A stretch of DNA of 64,000 nt from Macrostomum hystrix (lineage: Eukaryota; Platyhelminthes; Macrostomidae), in the NCBI GenBank assembly GCA_950097015.1, contig CATNEN010000007.1, positions 7,121,001-7,185,000 of the forward strand. Direction: 5' to 3'. The position numbers were made by a program, and so were the translations under genes. Positions 1-11,100 of the stretch are shown piece after piece. The notes beneath the pieces were generated by a model. That model had not been told where the DNA came from and did not search any database. It worked only from the letters and a program-made list of their open reading frames with translations. Within the stretch, counting starts at the first letter, position 1, and the number at the start of each line of letters is the position of its first letter.

Positions 1-1140
1 GCAGCACTGAAGTAGAGAACTTCCTTCAATCCTTGTGGCCGTCTTCCTGATCTTTCCGCACTCAAAATCTCTCTGCTCCAGTTCTCAGTCACTGGCGATC
101 ATTCAAAGAGCTTTGTCTATTCTCTTCCCACTTCCCAATCGATCTCACCAGGCGTGTTCCCATCTCGGCCCTTCTGTTTTTGCGCTCAGTTTCTCTGTAC
201 TTTGCCGATTCTCGGAGAGAAGAAGAAGACAGCAAAACAGCAAAGCAAAAAACTGAACTCTCAGCCGCGTACAAAGTGCTTGGTTTCTGCCTGCTTGTTT
301 TATTAAGAAAAAAATGGACAGAGAAACAAACAAACGCGAGAGACTCTTGTGTTTCTCTTCCGTCCTGCTGCTCTGCCTAACCCCTCAATTCCCTTCAACA
401 CTTTTTACTGTGTCTTTCTCCGTGTGCCTCTATCCAGTGACTAGGAGGTCGGAAGTTCGATTCTTAGCCAATGGAAAAAATGGTGTCCTTAAAAATATAC
501 TTAATTGCTTAAAGCTTCAGTTCCCTTATATTTGACAAATAGGAACCAGCTGGGGTGGACGGTATGGCAACCTCCCACCAGTCCATGGACTGGCTGCAGG
601 GTAGATTTTCGGGTAGGTATGTCAGCCTCCCCCAGTCCATGGACTGGCTGCAGGGTAGATTTTCGTGTAGGTATGGCAGCCTCCCCATGGACTGTCCATG
701 GACTGGACAGTTTTACACAGCTTTTGGAAGTCTCCAAACCAATCAATAGCTATATTGGGCTAGGTGTAATCTCACTACCAGAAACTGGAGTGAGGAGCGC
801 CTTTGTAGCCCGACTGTCCAACTCGCAGTCGGCAGTTTTGCCGGGCCTGACAAACCCGGCGGAGGGGGGGAGATTTCTCCCCTTTCGGCCAACTCATCAA
901 AGCGTGCCTCCCCTTCGCTGGTTCAGCTGCCCGGCACCAGTCGACAAGCGATTCTCAAGTGCCGTCGAATGCGCTCGACTACTCAAATTTCTTGTTTCCG
1001 ATAGGCAAACACAGACTCTCTTGCTCCATCGCAGCTGCTGCTGCTGCTGCTTTATGCTGACGGTCCTTCTCTTACCACTCATTGGCTGTCGATTGTCGGT
1101 TTGCATTGTGAAAAAAAATTATAAATTACCAAAAAGCTAA
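1..1140. other. Intergenic, no convincing gene
   Basis: No recognisable gene is seen. Positions 578-700 hold a direct repeat of about 54 bp (two full copies and part of a third) around the palindrome AGTCCATGGACT. Around 431-470 there is a weak tRNA 3'-half-like stretch (GGTCGGAAGTTCGATTC) that could be a SINE scrap. A 211-codon open frame at 505-1140 runs through the direct repeats and resembles nothing known. Confidence 0.5.
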
Positions 1141-1520
1141 ATGCCAAAGTATCTCTCTGCATCTCTCTGCATCTCTCTGTATCTCTCTGCATCTCTCTGC
1201 ATCTCTCTGCATCTCTCTGCATCTCTCTGCATCTCTCTGCATCTCTCTGCATCTCTCTGCATCTCTATGTCTGTCTCTATAACCCCTGTATCTATCTGCA
1301 TCTCTCTGCATCTCTCTGCATCTCTCTGCATCTCTCTGCATCTCTCTGCATCTCTCTGCATCTCTCTGCATCTCTCTGCATCTCTCTGCATCTCTCTGCA
1401 TCTCTCTGCATCTCTCTGCATCTCTCTGCATCTCTATGTCTGTCTCTATAACCCCTGTATCTCTCTGTATCTCTCTGCATCTCTCTGCATCTCTATGTCT
1501 GTCTCTGTATCTCTCCGAAG
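1141..1520. repeat. 10-bp minisatellite (ATCTCTCTGC)n
   Basis: A tandem array of the decamer ATCTCTCTGC, interrupted by three copies of a variant block containing ATGTCTGTCTCTATAACCCC. The recurrence of that interrupting block shows the array grew by duplication of multi-unit segments. Open frames here are simple consequences of the unit. Confidence 0.95.
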
Positions 1521-2160
1521 CCTGATTCACATGCCAACATAATACTTATATATTGCATATTAATAAACTCAATCAAAACCTAACCAAAACATTGGCATCT
1601 TGGCATTCAATAACACGCTCAGATGGGTTTCAGCTGAAACAGGTTGCAAAGAGAAACACAAGGGCATCCGTCCTAGCGTCCTGCAGCACTTGGATACACA
1701 CACAGGGGCTGGGTGAGTTGTGCTCAGCTCATTGGAGACACCTCAAGCCTGTCCCGCCACTGCAGTGTGCAGGATGGCACACTAGAGTTGATGCTTGGCG
1801 GCAGCTGCTGCAGTCTCTACCCCCGACTCCCAAATCCCAAATCCCATCTTCCAGCAAAGGCGCTCCAAGGAGGGCGGTTGGGGTGGGGTGGGAACGAGGG
1901 CTCGAAAACACTCAAATGGGAATAATAAGTGTTGGGCCATGGCAGCCGGGGTCACGCCCTAACCGCCAGAACCAACATCTCACCGGGGTAGCAACAGACT
2001 CTGCGAGAACTGCTGAGATGCGGCAGCTTAGGGGCATTGCCCAGAATTCCCCCATCCATGGCGAGAACTGAGAAGTACAATTTGACTGCTCAACAAGGCG
2101 CTTAGGCGAGGATATAGGAAACCGTTAATTTTTAAACCAAATGACAAAGAAGAGTCAGGC
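1521..2160. other. Intergenic, nothing identified
   Basis: A 172-codon open frame on the plus strand (1553-2071) has no recognisable domain, signal peptide or low-complexity pattern. I cannot assign it and do not call it a gene. Confidence 0.35.
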
Positions 2161-2232
2161 TGTAGTTCTGAGGTTAGACTTTTGGACTCCAAACCGAGAG
2201 AGGTCGGGAGTTCGAATTTTCATCCTTAGCGA
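2160..2232 (+). repeat. tRNA-derived SINE head (degenerate)
   Basis: The stretch has a pol III A-box-like sequence (TAGTTCTGAGGTTAGACT) and, 30-40 bp on, a B-box-like GGGAGTTCGAATTTT. Spacing matches a tRNA, but the acceptor and T stems do not pair well. A decayed SINE is more likely than a working tRNA gene. A CCAACA microsatellite follows directly and may be its tail. Confidence 0.5.
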
Positions 2233-2236
2233 ATTT

Positions 2237-2513
2237 TAAGTTCTCCCACAAACCAACACCAAACATCACCAACACCACATCCAGACCAAACCAACACCAA
2301 CACCAACACCAACACCACACCACACCAACACCAACACCACACCAACACCAAACCACACAACACAACACCACACCAACACCACGCCACACCACACCAACAC
2401 CAACACCACACCAACACCAACACCACACCAACACCACACCAACACCAATCAACACCAACACCAAATCAACACCAACACCAACACCACATCAACACCAAGA
2501 CCAACACCACACA
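2237..2513. repeat. CCAACA/CCACA microsatellite, copy 1
   Basis: A mixture of the hexamer CCAACA and the pentamer CCACA. The same mixture occurs at 4172-4824 and 6365-6645, where it borders the LINE fragment. The cysteine/tryptophan/valine-rich minus-strand frames are artefacts of the GGTGTT unit. Confidence 0.95.
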
Positions 2514-2529
2514 TAGGATTATTTCTCCA

Positions 2530-2867
2530 CCGTCGCATCAGTTCATCCAGCCACACAGTCCATGAACTGAACAGCTGTTCTGGCTGTACATCCGGCCTAT
2601 GCCCAATAAAAGTATTTTCATGAATGAAAATCAGTCCTGCACTAGTCTTGGGCCTTCCCGACTGCCTTTCACTGAGAAAGGGCCACCCTGGACTCGATGG
2701 CTTGAGTCGCTTCATTGGCACCTGAATATACGACAGCTTCATCACCGCATCCGCATTGCTCAGACTCGCGAGGATGACCGGACTTGAGAACTGCGCCAGG
2801 GTTGCCAGATCGATTTCCGTTGAGCAGGCGGAGGGGCGTCTCAAGTGGCTCGTGTTGGCGCTACTCT
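2530..2867 (-). other. Unassigned open stretch, possible exon
   Basis: On the minus strand a frame of about 110 codons stays open outside the flanking microsatellite and has ordinary, non-repetitive composition (for example LATLAQFSSPVILASLS and LFSSWTVWLDELMRRW). A pyrimidine-rich tract followed by TAG lies just upstream (about 2865-2880), as expected of a 3' splice site, and a GTGTGG possible donor lies near 2515. I recognise no family. It could be an exon of an unidentified minus-strand gene, a transposon fragment or chance. Confidence 0.25.
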
Positions 2868-3387
2868 AACTAGGGGGGGGCGAGGGAATGAGGACCTGAG
2901 AACAAATCCCCGTTCTCTGGCAACTCAACGGGAGATGGGATCGATGCCATCTGGGGATCCACCGTGCGGGCTCGAACTCCCACTCGCCTTTTTGCCTTTT
3001 AAACCTCTCGCCCACCCTTCGCCCCCGCACATTTTCACCTTCAATAATTCTCATTTTTCATTGATCTTTGGCTTCTCAAATCTTTGGTTCTCAACTTCCC
3101 TATCAGCTCAGCTGTGAGCAGTGTGTGTAATATTGAGTAGCTAAGAGTCATGTTTGTAGTTTGCTTTCATCTTCAGACAGAAGGGAGCTGTGAGCCAGAC
3201 AATCTGAGCATCAATCAAAATCTGGCACTCACTCGTGGCAGTGACAAAGTGCGCCTCGAGTAGCCATTTCCCACTTTTGCTGAACTTTCAAAAAGAGAAC
3301 ATCGTTTTATAAGTTATTTTTCCTGTGGGTGGAGAACGGATAGATTGAAAGCAAAAAGTTAAGAAGGCTTAATACTTAAACACTGTG
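2868..3387. other. Intergenic, nothing identified
   Basis: No gene seen. Around 2960-2990 a minus-strand B-box-like GGGAGTTCGAGCCC suggests another SINE remnant, but no convincing A box was found. Confidence 0.35.
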
Positions 3388-3500
3388 GCAGGGAGTGATT
3401 GGCGGGCGATTAGCGCGTCCGAATTTTCGAACTTAAGTCCCCGAGTTCAGATCCGCGGAGAGGGCAGATGTACAGGTGTAAATGTAAAGTTGGGATAAAA
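3388..3500 (+). repeat. tRNA-derived SINE head (degenerate)
   Basis: An A-box-like TGGCGGGCGATTAGCGCG is followed about 40 bp later by a B-box-like GAGTTCAGATCC. The intervening sequence has tRNA-like length. The following 60 bp of purine-rich sequence may be the SINE body. The stems are imperfect, so a functional tRNA is unlikely. Confidence 0.4.
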
Positions 3501-3941
3501 GAGAGAATAAGGAGGACTAAGATTAAAAGAGAATATTGAGTTAGACTGGAAAAGTGAAGTGCATCCTCATCTAGAGCATTATAAAAAATGCCAAGCGGAG
3601 CCCCCGGGAAGATGGCAGGGCAGATAACTCGCCTCTGGTGATTTTGAGCACTCGAACAGTTCTGAATTCTGAATTAGAACTCGGATTGAAAAATCTTTGA
3701 CTGGCAGTGGCAATAAACTTCTTTCCTGCTTCCAGACCAGCCAGTTTCGGAATTAAAGTGCACCCAGCGGGAGCCAGGGCTGCTCGGGCCGCCAGCTGCT
3801 GGCAACCCATTAGAGGCCGCAACCTGCGCCAGACCTCCCCGGAGACCCGCAGCTTCAGGCGGCTGTGGCGGGGGGGTGCAACCATGGCCAGGAATTTCAG
3901 CAGGCGATGGGGCTGGTGGGCACAGAGGGCCAGTTCCCCTG

Positions 3942-4131
3942 ATTAAAGCGACACCAAAAACTGATTTGGGGGTTGACGACTGGAAATGCTTTGGCAAGAA
4001 CTGGGGCTCAGGGGGTGTTGTTCCACCAGCTGGCTGCAGAAATTGCCCACGCTCTGAAAATCACCCACCCGATAGGGTCTGCGATCGGTCTGTCCATAAT
4101 TGGTGCATAACTGCTGCATTTGCTGCTTCTA
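3942..4131 (-). other. Possible terminal exon of an unknown gene
   Basis: Reading the minus strand from a pyrimidine-rich CCCCTTTAG acceptor-like site at about 4131, a frame of some 60 codons runs to a stop near 3942. It has natural-looking composition (MQQLCTNYGQTDRRPYR, then VGDFQSVGNFCSQLVEQ). A GT-rich microsatellite lies immediately upstream. The family is not recognised and other frames here are also partly open, so this is only a candidate. Confidence 0.2.
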
Positions 4132-4171
4132 AAGGGGTTTCTTGAACAAAAAACCAGAACAACATAAATCC

Positions 4172-4824
4172 ATAATAACAAAAACACCAACACCAACACC
4201 AACACCACACCAACACCAACACCAACACCAACACCAACATCACACCAACACCACACCAAAACCAACACCACACCAACACCAACACCAACACCAACACCAA
4301 CACCAACACCAACACCAACACCAACACCAACACCAACACCACACCAACACCACACCAACACCAACACCACACCAACACCAACACCACACCAACACCACAC
4401 CAACACCAACACCAACACAACACCACACCAACACCAACACCACACCAACACCAACACCAACACAACACCACACCAACACCAACACCACACCAACACCAAC
4501 ACCACACCAACACCACACCAACACCAACACCACACCAACACCACACCAACACCAACACCAACACCACACCAACACCACACCAACACCAACACCACACCAA
4601 CACCAACACCACACCAACACCACACCAACACCAACACCAACACCAACACCACACCAACACCAACACCACACCAACACCAACACCACACCAACACCACACC
4701 AACACCAACACCACACCAACACCACACCAACACCAACACCAACACCACACCAACACCAACACCACACCAACACCAACACCAACACCACACCACACCAACA
4801 CCAACACCAACACAAACACAAACA
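4172..4824. repeat. CCAACA/CCACA microsatellite, copy 2
   Basis: A long array of CCAACA and CCACA units with a few ACACAA variants. It directly abuts the 5'-truncated end of the LINE at about 4825. Open frames on either strand (HQHQHT- or WCWCGVG-type peptides) are repeat artefacts. Confidence 0.97.
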
Positions 4825-6340
4825 ATGACGCTTCGGCTGCCCCGGAGATCTACCTCAATGGGAAGCAACTCCGCGTGAACCCGCACCTGTGCTTCCTCGG
4901 AGTAACGTACGACTGCTGCCTAACCTTCGCGGAACACATCCGGAAATGCGTCCAGAAGGCCAGGCAAAGACTCCACCTACTTAGGCGCATCGGTGGCCCG
5001 GAATGGGGCATGGACGACAGCACAATCCGAGTAGCCTATCTCGCCCTCATCAGGCCGGTGCTCGAGCACGCCGCAGCGGCCTGGATGCCATGGGCGGCAC
5101 AATCCTAAATTGAAAAACTGGAGCGCTGCCAGCGCGCCGCGGCGCGCATCATAACCGGGGCACTTGCCAGCACACCGGCCGAAGCCCTCCTAGCCGAAAC
5201 CGGCTTGACAACTATCGCGAGCCGGGGAAAGCTCGACGCTCTTACGCGATACGACAAGTACAGCAGACTCGAACCGGAAACCAACCGCGGCAAAGCAGCC
5301 AGAAGCACCCTGCAGCCGCGTCTCCGGCGCCCATCGTGGCGAGATTGGTGCCGTGGCAACTGGCCTGCAAACATCCCGCATCCAACCAACATCGAAGGCA
5401 AAAACAGCATCGATCTGCCACCACCCCCATGGTCTACCAATCAGCCGCTGGAGCTCGACCGCAACTCCACCCACAAGCTTGACAATGCCCAAGCCAACCG
5501 GCAGGAAGCCGAGAAGAGGCTCAAAGACAAGTCAGCTGATGTCACGCTGTTCACGGACGGATCCACGACGGCTGACAAAAAAGGAGGTGCGGGCTGGATC
5601 GCGTTTGACCAAGAAAATAACGAAATCAGCAGCAGCTGGCAGCCAGCCGGAATCGAATGCTCCTCCACGCAAGCCGAACTGGTAGCCATAGACGACGCAC
5701 TTAAATGGCTAGCCAAAACGGAGGGCTGGAACACCGCGACCATTGCGTGTGATAGCGCGGCAGCCTAGGCGGCGAGCGCGATGGAACGACCCGATTGCGA
5801 CTAGCATTGCCCACAGCTGGAACAGAATTGGTAGAAAAATTAGCCTGGTGTGGGTCCCAGGACACTGCGGATTGCCGGGCAACGAGGCTGCGGACACGCT
5901 AGCCAAAGAAGGCAGCTTGATGGACCAGGCCAACTCCCCATGGCAGTGGACGCACCAGGCGGCAACCAACGCCCTGCGCAGAACGCTGGCAGACCGCACC
6001 TGGACGCAAAAACGATCCCAAGAAACCTACGGAGGGCGCAATATCAACAGGCAGCCAATGGCCAGCTGGACCAGGCGGGAGACCGTTGAGTACACCCGTC
6101 TCCGCACAGGCCACTCACTACAACTACGAGCGTACGCGCACAGAGTCGGCCGGGATGACAGCCCCACCTGCCGCCTCTGCGCGGGGCAGGCGGAGGACAT
6201 CAAGCATATCCTGCTGGGACTGCCCGACCCTAGACAACATCAGGCGCACCATCGGCATCACCACGCTTGCGGACATGAGCAGCAGACCAGCGGAGTGCCG
6301 CATCATGCTGGATGAGTTCGTACGCCGGACAATCGCCTGA
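4825..6340 (+). pseudogene. LINE pol fragment (RT C-term + RNase H), decayed
   Basis: The 3' part of a non-LTR retrotransposon ORF2. The first ~130 codons resemble the end of the reverse transcriptase and its thumb (FLGVTYDCCLTFAEHIRK, YLALIRPVLEHAAAAWM, KLERCQRAAARIITG). An RNase H domain follows with all four acidic/His landmarks visible: TLFTDGS, STQAELVAIDD, TIACDS and WVPGHCGLPGNEAAD. A C-x-x-C...H cluster (CRLCAGQAEDIKH) lies near the end. It is broken by a nonsense codon at 5106, a stop at 5766, and frameshifts near 5770-5790 and 6220. The frame ends at TGA 6338. RNase H after RT suggests an I/R1/LOA-type clade. The 5' half is absent. The 3' UTR is only about 30 bp before the microsatellite, with no poly(A). 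Confidence 0.9.
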
Positions 6341-6364
6341 CAACGACGACTGCAGTTACCGAGC

Positions 6365-6645
6365 TCATAACAACACCAACACCAACACCAACACCGCACC
6401 AACACCACACCAACACCAACACCAACACCAACACCAACACCAACACCACACCAACACCAACACCAACACCACACCACACCAACACCAACACCAAAGCAAC
6501 ACCAACACCAACACCAACACCAACACCACACCAACACCAACACCAACACCAACACCAACACCACACCAACACCAACACTAACACCAACACCAACACCAAC
6601 ACCAACACCAACACCAAAGCAACACCAACATCAGACCGACACCAA
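6365..6645. repeat. CCAACA/CCACA microsatellite, copy 3
   Basis: Same unit mixture as on the other side of the LINE, starting about 30 bp after the LINE stop codon. It may be the continuation of the target array or the element's own 3' tail. Confidence 0.95.
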
Positions 6646-7640
6646 ACCACATAAAATGTAGATTTTTCTTGACAGTATCGTCTCCGAAGAGCATAAGAAT
6701 AGCATAAGCATTATTTGAAAAGTGTTTCGCCAGAAAGCCCTGGCGGACAAGCCACCCACCCTTGTCTGGGTTCGGCAGCCCAGCTGCTTGTCCAGCAGTC
6801 CCGCAGTCTCGATGCCCTGATCAAATTCTCAGCTGGGTGCCCGCCATAGCCTAGGCCTATTTTAGGTCCACTTTCGCTAAGGGTTTGGGGGCATCAGCTG
6901 ACGCTCTGGTCCTGTTGAAGTCAGTCATTCCAATAGCCCAATAAGCAGTTCTGTCAGTTCAAAGTCCCATTAATCTGTCGAATATATCAGCATAGCCGAT
7001 GTCTGTTTGGGCGTGTACTTACTGCACAGCAGAAACAACAAGGCCTGCATTATAATTTAGGGCTAAACGAATAGTCTATGAGGCTTGTTTTAGTAAGCAG
7101 GAATGCAGAATGGAAGCGACAAACAATGCTGGATGTGTTGATCCCGTCCTTGCACTCTTCCCACCCAATGTACATTCCCTCACTAAGCAATTTGAATGCG
7201 GGTGATTCCTTCAGCCACGTTTAAAAGGCCTGTGAGAAGCCGAGAAGCTTGGAGAGACGATGAGGAAGTTAAAACAAAAGAGCAGATCCCAAAGCCGGAG
7301 CTAATGAGCTCCACCTTGCTCGCGCGCAACTAAACTCGAAACAGGCGAGACAGCGGCGAGAGGGGAAGGCCCGCCTCGAGATCTCCCGGCCGGTTGCGGG
7401 GAGATAACAAGAGGGACTTCTGGGGAATAAAATAACTAGAAATATCTACGAAACGGCACTCAATATAATTGTGTACTTTCAATTTCTTTGAGTTCCACTC
7501 GCTCCTTACGGGGCAGGGTGAGACTGGCCCCGGTTAATTATGAGACCAGCGCATCATCCTCATTAGCGTGCGCCAGTAGGACTGGCAGTATTGTGATGGC
7601 AGTCATCTTTTATAAAGTCAAGGTTCACGGCTCATGAGAT
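6646..7640. other. Intergenic, nothing identified
   Basis: About 1 kb with no open frame of note, no recognisable repeat family and no RNA gene that I can support. Confidence 0.5.
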
Positions 7641-7654
7641 CTCACGGATTCGTA

Positions 7655-7958
7655 CACAGGAACAGGTACACAGGTACACATTTGAACAGGTACAAAGGTG
7701 CACATTTGAAAAGGTACACAGTTATACATTTCAACAGGTACACAGGTACACAGGTGCACATTTGAACAGGTACACAGGTACACAGGTACACATTTGAACA
7801 GGTACAAAGGTGCACATTTGAACAGGTACAAAGGTGCACATTTGAACAGGTACACAGGTACACATTTGAACAGGTATACAGGTACACATTTGAACAGGTA
7901 TACAGGTACACATTTGAACAGGTACACGGTACACATTTGAACAGGTACACAGGTGCAC
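7655..7958. repeat. ~18-24-bp minisatellite (GGTACACATTTGAACA)
   Basis: Tandem units combining ACATTTGAACAGGT with variable numbers of ACAC-AGGT hexamers. Variation in the hexamer number makes unit length uneven. Confidence 0.93.
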
Positions 7959-7959
7959 T

Positions 7960-8110
7960 GGCCGAAAATTTTGCAGCTGGGTGAACTGAAGCAGTGGGGA
8001 GTTAAGAGTCTTCCTCAATGTCACGAAATTGTTTCCCTTGGGCTGAAATTCGAACTCGCGACCTCTCTGTCGGAAGTCGGAAGCTCTAACCACTGAGCTA
8101 CAAGCCCCCT
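7960..8110 (-). repeat. tRNA-derived SINE, minus strand
   Basis: Read on the minus strand the element starts GGGGGCTTGTAGCTCAG, with a near-perfect A box (TAGCTCAGTGGTTAGAGC) and a B box (GAGTTCGAATTT). A non-tRNA body of about 75 bp follows, ending at the minisatellite. The T stem does not pair and the 3' acceptor strand is not complementary to the 5' strand, so it is a SINE rather than a tRNA gene. It lies about 35 bp upstream of the first recognised PLEKHG5-like exon. Confidence 0.75.
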
Positions 8111-8143
8111 TTTTTTGCATGAGTTTTGTATGAGCACTATCAG

Positions 8144-11100
8144 TACAATGCCATGACCCTTGAAGGTGCGGCCTGCAGAATGTCCACACCGACAAGCGGC
8201 CGGCAGCTAGACGAAGCCGACGAACACCGCTTCGCCCAGTTCAGCATCTCGCCGAGCGCCACGCTGACTAGGCGTGAAGCCGCTTTAGCCGCAGCTGCTG
8301 CCGCCGCCGCTGCAGCATCGAGCTCAACGCTGCCAATGGCTGCTGCGACCAGCAACCGAGCCAGCCGGCTTTCAGAACTCGGAGACGATGACTGCCCGCA
8401 AGGGGCTGCTGGCGGCTCTCCGGACTCGTGAGTCTCAGCTGACTCATCAGAGCTCACAGCACTACTAACAATATGACCTAATGCCCCAATGACCTGATGA
8501 CCCAATGACCCTATGACCCAATGACCCTATGACCCGGTGACCCAATGACCCTATGACCCAATAACCCAATGACCCAATGACCCAGTGACCCGTTGACCTA
8601 ATAATCCATGAAAGATTCAGTTATCAAATTTTCCCATGACACAATGTCCGAATGACGCACTTATCCAATGACTCATTAAATGTCTCAATCTAACGAAGCC
8701 ACAGACAAATTAAAGAACTGACCTGACCCACTCACCTTTTGACAGCAGCCCGCACCTCAGCCAGTCGATCGGTGAAGAGGTTCGGCTGCGATTTCAGCGG
8801 CGAAATCAGTTCCGACTGTCGAGAAAGACCGCGGTGAGATTATTAGCTGACAAACACTGTCTCCAATCTAACAGTCTCCAATCTCACAGTCTCCAGTCTC
8901 ACAGTCTCCAATCTCACAGTCTCCAATCTAACAGTCTCCAATCTAACAGTCTCCAATCTCACAGTCTCCAGTCTCACAGTCTCCAATCTCACAGTCTCCA
9001 ATCTCACAGTCTTCAATCTAACAGTCTCCAATCTCACAGTCTCCAGTCTCACAGTCTCCAATCTCACAGTCTCCAATCTCACAGTCTCCAATCTCACAGT
9101 CTCCAATCTCACAGTCTCCAATCTCAGTCTCAAATCTTACAGTCTCCAATCTCACAGTCTCCAATCTCACAGTCTCCAATCTCAGTCTCCAATCTCACAG
9201 TCTCCAATCTCACAGTCTCCAATCTCACAGTCTCCAATCTCACAGTCTCCAGTCTCACAGTCTCCAATCTCAGTCTCCAATCTCACAGTCTCCAGTCTCA
9301 CAGTCTCCAATCTCACAGTCTCCAATCTCAGTCTCCAATCTTACAGTCTCCAATCTCACAGTCTCCAATCTCTCAGTCTCCAATCTCACAGTCTCCAATC
9401 TCAGTCTCCAATCTTACAGTCTCCAATCTCACAGTCTCCAATCTCTCAGTCTCCAATCTCACAGTCTCCAATCTCAGTCTCCAATCTTACAGTCTCCAGT
9501 CTCACAGTCTCCAATCTCACAGTCTCCAATCTCACAGTCTCCAATCTCACAGTCTCCAATCTCACAGTCTCCAATCTCACAGTCTCCAATCTCACAGTCT
9601 CCAGTCTCACAGTCTCCAATCTCACAGTCTCCAGTCTCACAGTCTGCAATCTCACAGTCTCCAATCTCACAGTCTCCAGTCTCACAGTCTCCAATCTCAC
9701 AATCTTCAATCTCACAGTCTCCAATCTCACAGTCTCCAATCTCACTGTCTCCAATCTCAGTCTCCAATCTCACAGTCTCCAGTCTCACAGTCTCCAATCT
9801 CACAGTCTCCAATCTAACAGTCTCCAATCTAACAGTCTCCAATCTCACAGTCTCCAGTCTCACAGTCTCCAATCTCACAGTCTCCAATCTCACAGTCTTC
9901 AATCTAACAGTCTCCAATCTCACAGTCTCCAGTCTCACAGTCTCCAATCTCACAGTCTCCAATCTCACAGTCTCCAATCTCACAGTCTCCAATCTCACAG
10001 TCTCCAATCTCAGTCTCCAATCTTACAGTCTCCAATCTCACAGTCTCCAATCTCACAGTCTCCAATCTCACAGTCTCCAATCTCACAGTCTCCAATCTCA
10101 CAGTCTCCAATCTCACAGTCTCCAATCTCACAGTCTCCAATCTCAGTCTCCAATCTCACAGTCTCCAGTCTCACAGTCTCCAATCTCACAGTCTCCAATC
10201 TCAGTCTCCAATCTTACAGTCTCCAATCTCACAGTCTCCAATCTCACAGTCTCCAATCTCACAGTCTCCAATCTCAGTCTCCAATCTTACAGTCTCCAAT
10301 CTCACAGTCTCCAATCTCACAGTCTCCAATCTCAGTCTCCAATCTCACAGTCTCCAATCTCACAGTCTCCAATCTCACAGTCTCCAATCTCAGTCTCAAA
10401 TCTTACAGTCTCCAATCTCACAGTCTCCAGTCTCACAGTCTCCAATCTCACAGTCTCCAATCTCAGTCTCCAATCTTACAGTCTCCAATCTCACAGTCTC
10501 CAATCTCACAGTCTCCAATCTCAGTCTCCAATCTTACAGTCTCCAATCTCACAGTCTCCAATCTTACAGTCTCCAATCTCACAGTCTCCAATCTCACAGT
10601 CTCCAATCTCACAGTCTCCAATCTCACAGTCTCCAATCTCACAGTCTCCAATCTCACAGTCTCCAATCTCACAGTCTCCAATCTCACAGTCTCCAATCTC
10701 ACAGTCTCCAATCTCACAGTCTCCAATCTCACAGTCTCCAATCTCACAGTCTCCAATCTCACAGTCTCACCCGCATCCCTAGATCTCCATGGACCAGTGC
10801 CACGTGTGGGGCACAATGCCCTCCCTTCCCATGCACGCTCACTCCGGCTCGGACACCGGCCTGGGTCTGTTCGGTGCGTCGCCCCTCTCCGCCGCCGCCG
10901 CCTCTGTAGCAGCCGCCGCTTCAGCATCGACCTCGGGCAGCCACGACTCGTGCGCCGCCGCAGCCGCCGCGCACAAGCGCCAGTCGGTGACGGAGTCGCC
11001 TCACCTGCGAGTCCTGCACGACAGCCTGACGAGCTTGACCAGCCGCATCGCGGGCAGTCAGGAGAGCCTGCCGTGTGGCGAGACGGCAAATTCGGCGGCG

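Noticed and set aside
505-1140. 211-codon plus-strand frame
   Set aside because: It runs through a 54-bp direct repeat and has no recognised domain; no splice or start context supports it.
4008-4886. 292- and 254-codon Cys/Trp/Val/Gly-rich frames
   Set aside because: Pure translation of the GGTGTT/GGTGT microsatellite.
8032-8110. A functional tRNA gene on the minus strand
   Set aside because: The A and B boxes are good, but the T stem and acceptor stem do not pair, and a non-tRNA body follows; a SINE is the better call.
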